DNA of 64,000 bases from Rhea pennata (lineage: Eukaryota > Chordata > Aves > Rheiformes > Rheidae): contig NC_084665.1 of NCBI RefSeq assembly GCF_028389875.1, positions 118,934,602-118,998,601 on the forward strand, read 5' to 3'. Position 1 is the stretch's first letter; every line of letters begins with the position of its first letter. Positions 33,554 to 46,000 of this stretch are shown here, piece by piece. The translations under genes were made by a program, and so were the position numbers. The notes beneath the pieces were generated by a model. The model saw only the letters and a program-made list of their open reading frames with translations, did not search any database and was not told the DNA's origin.

Positions 33554-36500
33554 GGTCACGACGCCGCCAGCCTCCCTCCTCCCGGCCAGCCGCTCGCCGT
33601 CTGCAGCCACTTCCCCCTACAGCTGAGTGCCGTAAAACCCCCGGGACCGCGTCACCGCCGCTCTGACCAATCAGCGGCCGACAGCGGCGGCGCGGGGCGT
33701 GGCTGCGGGACGGCGCCCGCGTCGCCGTGGCAACGAGCGATCGGCGGCGCCGCGGGCCAATCACAGCCCCCCAAAGCGCCACACGCGCTCGCTCACCTGC
33801 GGCGGCGGCGGCGGGGGGCGCGGCCCACCTGAGGCGAGGCCCGGCGGCCCCGCGGCAGGTGCGCCGCCGTCCGCCATCTTGGGGCGGCGCGTTCTCCCTG
33901 GCAGCCGCGTAGGGGCCGATGCCTCCTGTTGTGGCGCGGCCCGCGGGGCCAGCGCCGCCCGCCCTCTGCCCCGCTTGGGGCAGAGCGCCTGGTGCTCCCC
34001 CTAGCAGCGCCCGTGGGTTCTGGGCCAAGGCGGGGAGCCCGTGTTCGGGTTCAGAGCGGCAGCCCAGGCAGGAGGAGGGTAGGGTTGGGTTGCGCAGCAC
34101 CCCTCAGCCCTTCTTTAAACTAAATCGTCTTCTCAGTAGGCCCCCAAATGACCCGGCTTTGGGTGCTACCGAGGTGCCACAGTTTCCACTGAGAAACAGT
34201 GTTCTAGGGGGTTAAATTCACTTTATGTCCTTTAGCAGGAAATCCTCGGGTTAAATCGTTACTGCTGCATGTTAGGTGGTGGTGCGGTGAGGTGGTACCT
34301 GATAAAAGGATGAACAGAAGAGCTGTGTTTCCATCCACAGAGATGCTTCGCTTTTTGTGTGTCAGAGTCCCTGTTTGCGAATGGCAACTGATAATACTTC
34401 CTGGGGCCCCTGAACACTACGGGTGCTGCTGGAGAGATGCGTTAATTAGGAACGCTACCTGCGACCGAGTTCTCCCTTCACAGAGGTGTGCGATGGGAGG
34501 TTGCTCCAGCGTCTGCAAGGAGAGTGTCTGCTGTCCGTGTCTCCAGCAGGGCCTTCGAGCTTCCCGTGGCACGAGGACGGCCGGTGCTCTTTGCAAGCCG
34601 GCGCTGCTGCACTGATACAGATACACAGATGGTTTATGTAAACCCTGGTGCAGCTGCGAGCGTTTCCTCTTGGCTGCATACAGCCAATCTGAGACGCTCG
34701 TAGAACATAAATATTTGCTGTGCATGTAGACGGTAAGATAGACATCGTATGTCAGAATTACTCTGAGGAGTTTTTTCACTCTGAACAACGCGAAGATAAT
34801 GAGGGTGACTCTTCCATGCTTTTGATATATTCCAGATCCTACAATCGGCACATCTTACTGTTTTAACTACTTAGTCTATTTTTAAACATGAAGTGTTACT
34901 GAGTCGTTTGAAATGATTTACTTAAGGCTTTAAAACTGACCTTTTTATTTTAAATCCCATGTGTTTCATAATTGGTGTTTTTTTTCCCTTAGGGCATATT
35001 ATTTTTGAATAAGCATGTTGTAAGTGCTGCTAAGACTGTTCTAATGGTCCTATTATAAACTATTGTGTGTTTTTTTAGTGCTCCTAATGTTCTCAGCCCT
35101 GGGCACAGATGCTTAGTTATCAACAGACTCTCATTTAATGCAGTAAAAAATGACTAATTTTAATCAACATGCATGCACGGACATAAATAAATAGAAAACG
35201 AATGTGTATTTTGTTGTAACCAGTAGTTTGTAAGTCAGTTTTCTCACGCGGCATGTTGGGAAGCCTAAGTCAACTATTTCTGCAGCATGCGTGTTTGTAT
35301 TGATTAGGTTGTTCCTGCAGGGTTAGGAGAGGTTCTCCCTCCTGTTGGTCTGTCCCTGTTTAAAGAGGAATTCATAGGGCTAGAGAGAATGAGACAGATG
35401 AGAAAGCAGGCTTCTCTGGCTTGGGTTAGGATATCCACTTGGAATTACCTAGATCCCATTCTCTGAAAGAGCTATTAGGGTTAAGTTTTTTAACTAAAAT
35501 CCTGCGGCTGGACACTTTACCTTGACTGGTGTCTTGCAGCTCTCATGTCAGGCTCAGATCTTCAGGGTTACTTTCACAAGATGAAAGAAGTCTCAATTCA
35601 GTGTTCATATCTTTGTCACTAGGCTGAGAGTAAGAAGTGATGTGACTCCCATGAGCGTCACTGCTTGTTATACCCTGCAGACAACAAAGATACTGAGAAG
35701 AATAATGTGAATGTCATTCAGCATCACCGAGCAGCTTTCCACAGCAGGATAGATGGATGTGGAATTATTCAGTGGGCAAAAAACTCTCAATTTTCTGCTC
35801 CTTTACCCAAAAAAAAAGAAAAAGTATATATATGTAAAAGTGCAGTTTGAGAGTGATTCAATTGTTTCTGTAACTGTGGGAAGACAGGCTAGGATAATAA
35901 TTTTAGTTTTATGAAAGATCTCAGTTCTTCCCTGCCACTAGCTGCCTAGATGACCTCAGGCAAGACACTTTCCCTTTTTGAGGCTAAGTATGTTAATAAT
36001 TCTGAAGAACTCAGTTTACAGGCATGGCAGCCAGAGTAAAATCTCAGAGAGACAGAAGGGATTGGTCCTAAACTTTTCTTCCCAAATAGCAGAGATCTTG
36101 ACATTGTGGGAGCAAATTGTCCGCTTATGCAGCAATAAGGATAAAAACTTTAAACCTGCTAATCAGAAGCAGCTGCAAAAGAATAATTCAAGTGCCTTTA
36201 CCTAGGATGACACTTAACTCCTTCTTCCTTCTCAGCAGGTAGGAGGGAAGGAAGGAGGTTTGACATCAAGATGTTCTTTATTAGCCAAGCTAGTTAGCTT
36301 TTCCAAAATCTGTCTCTAGATAGGAGGTTTGAACTTCTTTCTCAGAAGTACATGGCAATTTTTTTTACCAAACGCATTTTTCTGAATAATCATATTCCAA
36401 AATAATATAAAGATATGTGTGACAGCAGAATAGCTGGGATTGTGCTAAAGGACGTATCGGGTAGCATTCTCCTTCAACTTCTGTCAAAAAAGTAAACCAA

Positions 36501-36809
36501 ACACCTTTAAGATGTCAGAACAATATAGCACTCAGACTGTTTGAAACAGATTTTTATAATTCCACACTCTCTCCCTTTTATTCCATTCCTCAATCAATCC
36601 CTAGCTAAAAAGTCTTGGGTTGGACTTATGTTGTAATCATTACATCTTGTCTGCCTGCGCTGATCTATTGTCCGGTTGCTTATGAAAGCCTGGGCTGCTA
36701 TTCTACTTAAGCATTTTGTTTGTATGTGTGTATGAGGGGAAGTCTGCAAAGAATGAGCTGATAACCATATGTAGCCTTGATGGCCATGCTTCACAGCACT
36801 CGATAAAAA

Positions 36810-36960
36810 ATATACTGTCCTATTTGGGGCTGAGAAACTGAGGCACAGTGAGATGAAGTGATTTGACCAACACCGCAAAGGGTAGTGAAAGTGACAGGAA
36901 CATCAAGCAAGTCTCCTGTCCAGTGGCTACTTTGCCAGGGAATAAAAGCTAAAATGAAGA
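36810..36960 (+). repeat. MIR-like (CORE) SINE remnant
   Basis: The plus strand reads GGGGCTGAGAAACTGAGGCA, then CAGTGAGATGAAGTGATTTG, then ACC...CGCAAAGGG, closely following the conserved core and 3' part of MIR SINEs (GAGGAAACTGAGGCACAGAGAGGTTAAG...). It is ancient and diverged, in the intergenic region. Confidence 0.55.
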
Positions 36961-39900
36961 ACATGTAGAATCTCTTTCATCCCAAATAATCACTGACACT
37001 TGATTACAGTAACAAGCTACTTTTATCATTTGTTTTTGTATCTTGACTCTATGCTTCTCTGCTATTTGACCTTATCAGGAAAAAGAAGAAAAGTAGCTTT
37101 GCTTCTTAGACATATTTTCCAACCAAATAACCATTTTTTAAATTAAAAAAAGAAACCTCTAAGATTTTCAAAACCACAGAGAAACTAATGTCTTCACATA
37201 AATACTGCAGTATGAAACATCATACTCCTTCAACAGAATTTAGAAAAGTCAATAGAATTGGTGCAGAAGATGTGAAAATACCTGGGCTGAAAGCATAAGC
37301 ATGGATTGGCTTTTTTTTTTTCCCTTAAAAAAAAAGATTAAAAGGTATTGGAGTAAAAGCAAAGCATTCACATATCAGTGAAGGAAAAAAATAAACCCTA
37401 AAATAAATTAGTCAGGAGAGAAACTTTCCTGTTGGTGACTCACACAGTGAAATCCTAGATACTCTGAAGTCAGCATTAGGAATTTCACCAGCCTTTTTCT
37501 TCAAGATGGATTCTACTAGAAGAAAACAAATTAATCTGGAGATTCAGTGGTTTCTTGTAAAGGAGATAAGAATGTAGTAAGAATGTATCCCTTGAATTTT
37601 GTGGTTATTAGATTTTATCTTTTGTTTTTTGAATTAATCGCTACCACTTTGGGGTTCTTAATGTAATGCTCCAATCTTCTGTACTTTTTGTTCAAGTTGA
37701 TTATTGCAAGAATATGAATTATCTTTTACCAGCAAGAGTCAATTGAACTCAGTTCCAACCCCTTTAACTTGTAACAGATGGATCAGAAAGTCAGAGTTAG
37801 AAAAGCAGCTAAAATATGACAGCATGACGTAAAACTTTTATTAGCACAAGACTGTTTCTGAGTTATTGTACTATCAAACACTGAAGAAAAAGTCTTATAT
37901 TCATTTACAGAATCAAAAAGATCTGCTAAAAGAGCTGTAGCTCCTTTAATCAGGCTCCATATAGTTGAGAAACAATAAAAATGTCTAAAAATAATGTACA
38001 ACATTTTCCTCAATCTAAAATAGTACTTGCAAGTTCAGATATCTCAGTACTTTCACATGACTAAGAGTGAGCGCTGTCTCCCTCTGGAAAATGGAAATCT
38101 TTTGTACTCACTGGCAATCTCCCCCTTCCAGCGCAGAGCCCAGACTTGCCTTTCATTAATCTTGGCAGGGTGAGCAGCAGCCTGGGGAGCAGAATGCTAC
38201 CAGCGCAACGAAGTGGGAAGAGTTACCTACTGGAGATGTGTTATTTCTTTAAACACTGGCTGTTTGAATCTGTTTGCAGTTTTGGATGTAGGAAAAGAGT
38301 CCCAGAAAGAACACAGTGGCAGGCAGCTGACACAGTCAGAAGTGCTTCATAAAATCATTTATCATACATCTCTACAGCTTTTTACACATGTACTGAGAAC
38401 CACTACCAAAGGAAAATATTACATGCATACAGAAATCAAAGATTGACATAAAATCAAGTTCACCACATTTCTAGAAGTCTCTGGATGGGACAATACAACC
38501 GTCTGTTATTGTTACAGTGCCTTTTTCCTGAAAAGCTGCCACGAGTTTATTTCTGGGACCAATGGATTACAGTTTCCTTTCAGCTGGGGAGGACCCTTCC
38601 TTTGTAGATAAGAACATCTGCAAAGCACAATGTCAAGGATGGCACATGCTGGAAAGTGCAATTTGCCTCCAAAAGACCCGTAGGTCTATCTGTTCTGATT
38701 CTATTTTCACAGAAGACAAGACATCCTATCCCCAACCTTTCTAGCCCACCGCTTATAAAACCCTCTCTCCTCACAAGGAGTCAGCTACTCTTAGAGAAGT
38801 CTCAGTACTGTTATGGAGCAGGTCTTTATTGTTTGCATGGTAAACAAATTATTTTCTGCCAAGTAATTAACATTACCAAATACTCAGCCCATGCAGATGT
38901 CTCACGTATACCATTGGTCTGTAGACCGGGTGCAACCTTGTTATTATATAAACAGATAATTACAGAGCACTGGGCTAAATTCCTCATTGAGGTCTCCCCA
39001 CTTAAACCTAGCAATGTTTCACCAAGGTCTGAGCATGAAGCAAAGCTTCAGCTGTAAGTAAACCCAACTTCATAGATCAGGAGTTCGTCAGTTAAAGCAT
39101 CAACCACATCTTCATTCTTGAGATACTGTCTTAAGGAGCTATCACTTACGGATATAGTCCTATCACTAGAGACGTAGCCAATCTCCTAACTTCAAAAGAC
39201 TTCCCACAAGAAAAGAATATCATTAGAAAAATAGAACGGACTGAGTTTAAGAGAGAGTTGGAACTTAAAACAGTGTGGTTCAACCCTCACAGGTACTGCT
39301 GTAGCAATTAATTCCTTGCTCCTAAGCAGACCATAGCTGTTCTCACAGCCACACTTCACCCCACCTCCCACACTGTGGCAACACCAGAGGCTTGATTTCT
39401 AGCTGCTGGGCCATCTGCAAGTGCAGGGAAAGCATTTGGCTGTTACTACATGTGCCACTCCAGCAACCGATAAATCCCTCAGGAAAAAAAACAAGAGGAG
39501 CCAGTTGGATCTGGCCCATGAACTAGCAATGAGACTACACTGGGCTGCTAAATGACCAGAGAGAGGCTACTCTAGATCTATCCCTCTAAGAGATAAACTA
39601 TGCAAAAGATTAAAATATTCAGGTATATAGCAATCAATGCTAAAGCTTGTGGGAGAGATGTTAAATCTCACATCTAAGGGCTTATGCCAGCCTCCAACTA
39701 GTAAAGATCAGATAGGGCCTACCAGGATGAGAGCATCAAGCACATTCAACACTCTTGCTGCCAGAAACAGCATATTGGACGGATGATATGGGCAGAGCAG
39801 TAATTCCAAGAGCAGGAAAGATATCTGAAAAGCACAGAAACCAGTGAATAGCTAAACATGCAGTGAGGAAAGGAAAGGGAATTTCACAAAGGAGTCCAAA

Positions 39901-40924
39901 GTCTGCTTTTCAAAGGCGCTGGCCAACTGCAGAGGCCGTTTGTTACATGGAGCTATGGTTTCTCAGCCTCCAAGGACTAGGAAGTGAAAGATTAGAATTT
40001 AGCAGCTGCTGAGTGCTTTTTTGTTTTGTTTTGTTTTGAACTCAGCCCTCTCACTGAGGAACCAGACCTTCAGCACAATTTTTTCCTTGGGGCATCCCTG
40101 GAAGCAGCACTGCGAAAGCCCCAGGAACAACTACAGCCATATTAATCAAATGTCATCTAACATACCCTTTCTGCTACTCACAGCAGTGGTATTGATACAA
40201 CAGATGAATCACACAACAGGGTATCACCACCAAATTTAGCATAAATACAGTTTTGCAATTATTTAGAAATACAATTTAGGAAAGCCCAAGTATTTAGTGG
40301 TAGCGATTATCTTCTTTACTATGCTAGTGTCTACATCCAAATGTAGTATTAGATAAGGTGCTGATATTAAGTACTGAGCCCATCTGTATTACAGTGGTAA
40401 CGTCCCATCTATAAAACAGTGTAGCCAGAAAAATATACACCTGTGCGGATACCATGAGTGTCAGTAAGAGTTTTACTGATGAATTTGACAGAAAAAGTGG
40501 ATGATATGATTTACTGCTTCTTGTCATCAGAATCACAGAGAATGTACAAGTGTTAAATGTCCCAATTGTTCTTTTATTCCAACAACAAAAGACCATCAAT
40601 AGGTTTTCGTTAACAAAAACAGGGTTCAGATGAAGGAAAACTCTTAAAAAACATGTACAGTATCTCCTCAGAAGACTGAAAAGGAAGTGGTTTTTAGCCA
40701 AAACATTCTTGCTCTTACTCACACAAATACAAACTAATTAAAATAAAATTGCTCATGAGTGCTGGGATTTGGGCAAAAGTTTTGATTTTTATTATAAAAA
40801 CAATGAACATTTGAAGTACTGTAACATGTTGAAATAAAAAAAAGATTATATAGACAGCCTGCAAGCAGACAAAGAGAGAAATATAAATGAAATCTAGAGT
40901 CTACAAATATTTAAATATTTAATC

Positions 40925-40954
40925 TCCTTCACTCCTCTCTCTCCCTCTCTCTCT

Positions 40955-41000
<46 letters not shown>
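40925..41000. repeat. (CT)n followed by a 43-nt T-run
   Basis: A CT microsatellite runs directly into about 43 consecutive T. No AATAAA precedes the tract in the A-tail orientation, so a processed pseudogene tail is not supported. Confidence 0.9.
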
Positions 41001-41001
<1 letters not shown>

Positions 41002-42958
41002 ATGACAGAGGTTATCGTCAATGCTAAATAAAGACCTTGGGCAACATCCTGGTCACAATGAGGTCAATGGATGTTTTCCACTGGCTTCAGAGTTAGAATT
41101 TTACTCACTGCCTACATGCTCATTAAGCCATCTTCTGTATCATTGAACTTGTTACACTTGTTTCTCCAGCAAGGCCATGTAACTTCTTGTTATGCATTTG
41201 CTTTGAACCAGTTCCTTTCCAGACAAAAAATCATTTGATCTATTCATTCCATTCAGGAATTGCCTACATTTTTCTTACATCAAGACATGCAGATTCTAGA
41301 CAGCAGACAGCTAAGATCTATTTGACTCACCTCACCTGTTTGTCTGAAATAATCCTGCCTTGCTAAACTTCAGGGCACACTGTAAAGGTAGCATCCCTAA
41401 AAATCACAGCAGAAGAGAACTGTCCTTTTACATACAGTAATGACATTTAAATACATATATACATTGCTGTGGTTAATTGCTTATTTGAAGGACACAGCTC
41501 CTTTGAAAGCTATGGAACAGATGAAGACTATCAGGTAAAGATGTTGAGCTTTAGGTAGCTCAAACAAGCCAGTGTCAGGGACTGGATGGCTGAAATACAG
41601 AGCTCTCCTCTGGCTCAGCAGTACTAACAGGAGTGCTGCTGTGGAAGTACAACACTGTCAACATCCATGGTTACTCAGTGTCCTACAATGAAATGCATTT
41701 CAGAGCATCAGACTAATCCCTATGAATAAGCATATGTTTAACATACATCAGTAATTGTAATCTTCCCACACAATCTCCAAAAGCACAAGGTCAAATGCAG
41801 ATGGAGATCTGAAAAATCAGTCGTTAACTCCTTCAAGGTAGCACTTCTAAAATGCGTCAAGCTGAGGTACTTTCTCAGGACAGTCTGAAGAAACCAATGC
41901 ACTTACCATCAATGCTGCAGCTCCTCTAGGCATAAAGGGCTTCGGTTTTTAGTGGTGTCAGTCTGGTGCTGTTATAAACCACAGGATTCAATTGTACTAT
42001 ATTCCCTCCTCCTTGCTATAAGCCCTCTTGACAATGAAAAATACATGCTCTTCAGTAGGTACTAAACTGACTTAAAAAAATTCATTCACAAATGTAATTT
42101 ATATTAAAATACTTAAGTAACAAAAAGATAAAAATTTCCAAACATCAGATTAGAAAGACGATCTCAGAAAGCTACTTCAATCTACTATAAGTACAGCAAA
42201 TGCAACATGCTTTGGACATGCAAACTTTAAACTTTAGCCCTCCATGAAAAACTGAGGAAAACAAAAAGGTTTATACCATCTTTCCAAGTAGGTTTACAAC
42301 CTTCTTTAGAAATTTTCACTTGTGGAGCAAGCTAGCCTGAGCATAGGGTGAAAAGCATAAATACGTCAATGTACGAGGCAGAAGTTTGACTGTAGCAGCC
42401 AACAAGAATTTAAAAGATTTGTGAAGTTTCAAAATGATGTGTTATTCTCTCTTAGTCGCTGAACAATGCTTTCTTCTGTACATTACTAGCCTGTCAATAA
42501 GCACATCTGCAAAAATACCAGAGGAGACCAGACCAACTGGTGGATCCTCCCTGGAATCAAAGTACAGTCACAGGCAGCTCTGGAGCTCCGACCATTCCTA
42601 CAACAGCAGGTAACATTACAAATTGACAAACGGTGTGACAGTGAAAAACTGAAAGGATTTAATGCAACTGGTCAAAATCCACTCAACAGTTTTTTAATCA
42701 CAGGCAGCAATTTGTTATTAACAGCCATTCTGTTTTGACATCACCTTCTGGGCACAGTGTGCCCATTCTCTCCGTTCACTCACATGCTCTCATTCTCTCT
42801 AGCTCACTGCTCCTGTTCTCCTCTTCCACCTGCTGGGAAGTCTTCTAGATCCTCTCTTTGCTTCGGGCTCAGGGCAGCATCGCCGAAAGCAGAATCCTTG
42901 CAGCTAATCAGCATGCCTGCCCCCACTTGGTTTTCACTCTGTCAGCTACACAGCTCCC

Positions 42959-43014
42959 TCAAGTCTCTTTCTTCATTTTCTTCCTCTTCCTCCTCTCCTT
43001 CTTTCCAGGTACAT
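42959..43014 (-). CDS. MTDH-like last exon with basic C-terminus and stop
   Basis: The exon is 56 nt with acceptor TATGGTAG|. It encodes VPGKKERRKRKKMKKET and TGA at 42959-42961. MTDH ends PKQIKKKKKARRET, so the basic third nuclear-localisation block and the terminal E-T are both kept. The Ser/Pro-rich stretch that precedes this in MTDH is not seen; either it is lost or an intervening exon was missed. Confidence 0.85.
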
Positions 43015-46000
43015 CTACCATACAGACAACAGGGGCCATTACACAACTCTTCCACTGCACAATCATGTCCTTAGGAACTGTCTGCTTTTAGTCCGAAGCA
43101 GGGCACTTTGTGATTCTCAGATATATTTTACATTGGCCACTTTCTTACAAGGCTAATCCAAAGTCACTGGCAGGGCTCTGAATGCTTTTGGTGGGCTCTG
43201 ACTCACACATACATTTACTAGTGCCCTTCTGTTTCATAACAGTGCTGTGCAGAAATTACTCCCACTAAGTGTAAAAGTAGTTCTGCTCATTAACTCTGAC
43301 AGGAGAAGGAAAAGATATTTGTCATACGGAAAGTTAAAAATATTATAGAGCCTCCTTAAGAACTAATATACATGACTAAAGGACAAGCATTTACTATATT
43401 TGTTTAAAAAATGCATTTGTGAACATTTCCCAGATTATGCATTATTCTGAAACAAATGCATCAAAAGTGCAAAACCCATCACTTACCGATATTGGGTGAA
43501 TTATTAGCCACATCCAAGGATATTTTGAAAGAAGCACAGACTGTATCACTGCTATGATTTGTAGACATCAACTCCCTCGGGCCTTCCTTTGCTCTTGCTT
43601 CCAAACATTGCTGGGCCTTAATTGAAACAATACACTTCACTAAGCATATGAATTAAACGAAGCATATGCAAGTACAAAATATGAGAGAAAATGTCATTAT
43701 TGGAGGGAATTAGGGTATTTAAAGAAAATGCTGGACAAATTAATTTTAAAAGAATTAGGCTGGTATGTCCTCTATGCCTCCTGTTTGCTTTTTCTTTTCA
43801 GAATGGATTAAACTGCTGAAATTGTTTTTCATTACCATCTTTCCCTTATTCTCCCCAGCAGACAGACGATTAGCAAAACACTGAGGTGAAAGTACTGTTG
43901 TTGTACAGTGAGACTGAAGGCTAAGATGACCCCAACTAGCTGCTAAATGACCTGCGTCTACAGAAATATTGGATGAACAACTTTATATATCTGGCTTCAT
44001 AATTTATTATTTCACTCTTGTATATATCTCTCTTCAAGAAGTGCTTGCACAGCAGTAGGCAATGACATGCAAAACAAACTCCTTTTAGCCAATCATAAAT
44101 GCACCAGTAGGAATTAAATTTATTCATTAAGGTATATACACAACTAAAGTGACTAATTGGATGGGCAAGAGAGAGAATAGCCTGGCCGCCCTTGGGTGAT
44201 TCATGGGTTGTCCTAATGACCATTTGAAGGTCACTGACTGTGGGCATTGAATTATGTAAAAGCTCTTCCTTTAAGCTGGGAGCATCCTTGGATCATTGCT
44301 GTATATGGAGCAACAGGGAGCAAAATTATCTCAAGGATCAGGAGAGACCACAAGTGGTTGCAAGGGAAAGATCAATGATACTACACTGCTGTTAAGTGTC
44401 CTGAGCAATTTACATAGGGACAAAGTGAAAAAAAAATATTTCTGAAAGACTGGTCCCCCCACTCCACTTCTCATTCCACAGAGCTGTAAGTACATCACAG
44501 CTAAATGGACTGGTCCAAACACCAATTTTATACTCTTATTTTTTTGTACTTCCAATCCCAAATGAGCTGACAGCTTTTTCCACAGCTTCTCTCTGTTGCA
44601 ATCTGATGACATTTTTGTCTCAATAAGCTTTTCACTGGTATAAAATTGGTCTTGTTTTACCTTCACTAGCTTGCAGGAACCACCTCCGTATATTGTTAAA
44701 AATGTCTTTAGGTGACCTTCCAACATAAATAAAACATAGCCCAGTGGTACAGTATACACAGCATACATTTCCTTTCACTATGCCTGAGAAAGCTTCCCCT
44801 CCACCCCCATTTAAAGCCATCTGCCTCTGTCTGTACTGCAAAATCAAACTATTCTGTAGATATGTTAGGGAATATCACGTTGAAAAAATAACACTGGTCG
44901 CTGTGTTCACACTTCTTTTATGGGAGGATGGGGGAAAGAAAAGAAAAGAGGAAGCCAGAAGATGAAGAGGAGGAAAAAACAGCTCTAGTAACATCGTTTT
45001 AATAAAGAAGACAACCCCCTGCTCCTGGAAAACTAAATGCTACTCTGAGGAAATGAGACTCACGTGTATCAGTCCAGCTCTACCCTTCACTTCCTTCACT
45101 TCAATTTTCTTCTTCTTCCGCTGCGTTTTGCTTTCGTGTCCAGAAAGACAGAAATGAATGTCTTCTTTGCCTTTTGACAAACCCTAAAAGCATTAGAGAT
45201 TTTATAACAGAAAGCCTGGGACAGTGAATTCACTGATTAAATGCTTTTTTCAGGAAACTGGTTATCCCTAGGACTGTGTGCTGACACTGTACAAGCTGGG
45301 CCTCTCTCTGGATGAGGTGCACGCCTTGGTGCAAGACAGCTGTTTGCAAAAGCTCAACTTGCTTCTCTCACTACTGCCAAAGAGCACTATTTGCCTTGGT
45401 TTCTAACGAGTGTTTAAATAGCAAACCTTGTCCTTCCACCTGTCCACTCAAACTATGACTGTATTACCAGCATCAAATCCTCTCACTTAAATACTTTGGA
45501 GCCATCTGCAATGGAGTGAAGGGTGCTGCTAGCTGTGGACTCTAAACATCTTAAGACCCAAGCATTCAAGAAAATCTGCTGCAATAGAAAAAGCTAATTT
45601 ATGCAACATGGCAAACACCATATGCTTACTGGTCAGGATAGCAGCGTCATATGGATGATAAACTCCCAGAATCAGCTGACCCATCCGATTAGGTGGTTAG
45701 ACTTAAACAAAGTGCCCCAAACAAGTAAGCTCAGGTGGGACTGTGAAATACTTTCCACTGCCACCTCCTTCGGCTCCACGCTCATTGTATGTCCACTGAG
45801 TCTGTACCTCCAGCTCTGGCTCTCACAGAAGGCTCAGGGGAAGGGAGCCTGCCAATATGAAAAGGCCCCTGCAGCAGGGGAGTTCCTGCTCCTGGAGGAA
45901 CCAGGCTCTAGTGCTGGACTGGATGCCCCAGCTGGCTGGCTCTGACCTCCAAAAGGAGGAGGTCTCCCACAGTCACTAAAGCCACTGCTCACCTTCTCCT

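Larger units (their letters stand above)
34101..42958. other. Intergenic region between LAPTM4A and the MTDH-like gene
   Basis: There is no supported gene. The part nearest 42.9 kb is presumably the MTDH-like 3' UTR; ATTAAA hexamers on the minus strand near 42658-42663 and 42694-42699 are possible but unproven ends. The region contains the MIR-like remnant and the (CT)n/T43 tract. All frames here are short and show no family resemblance. Confidence 0.55.
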
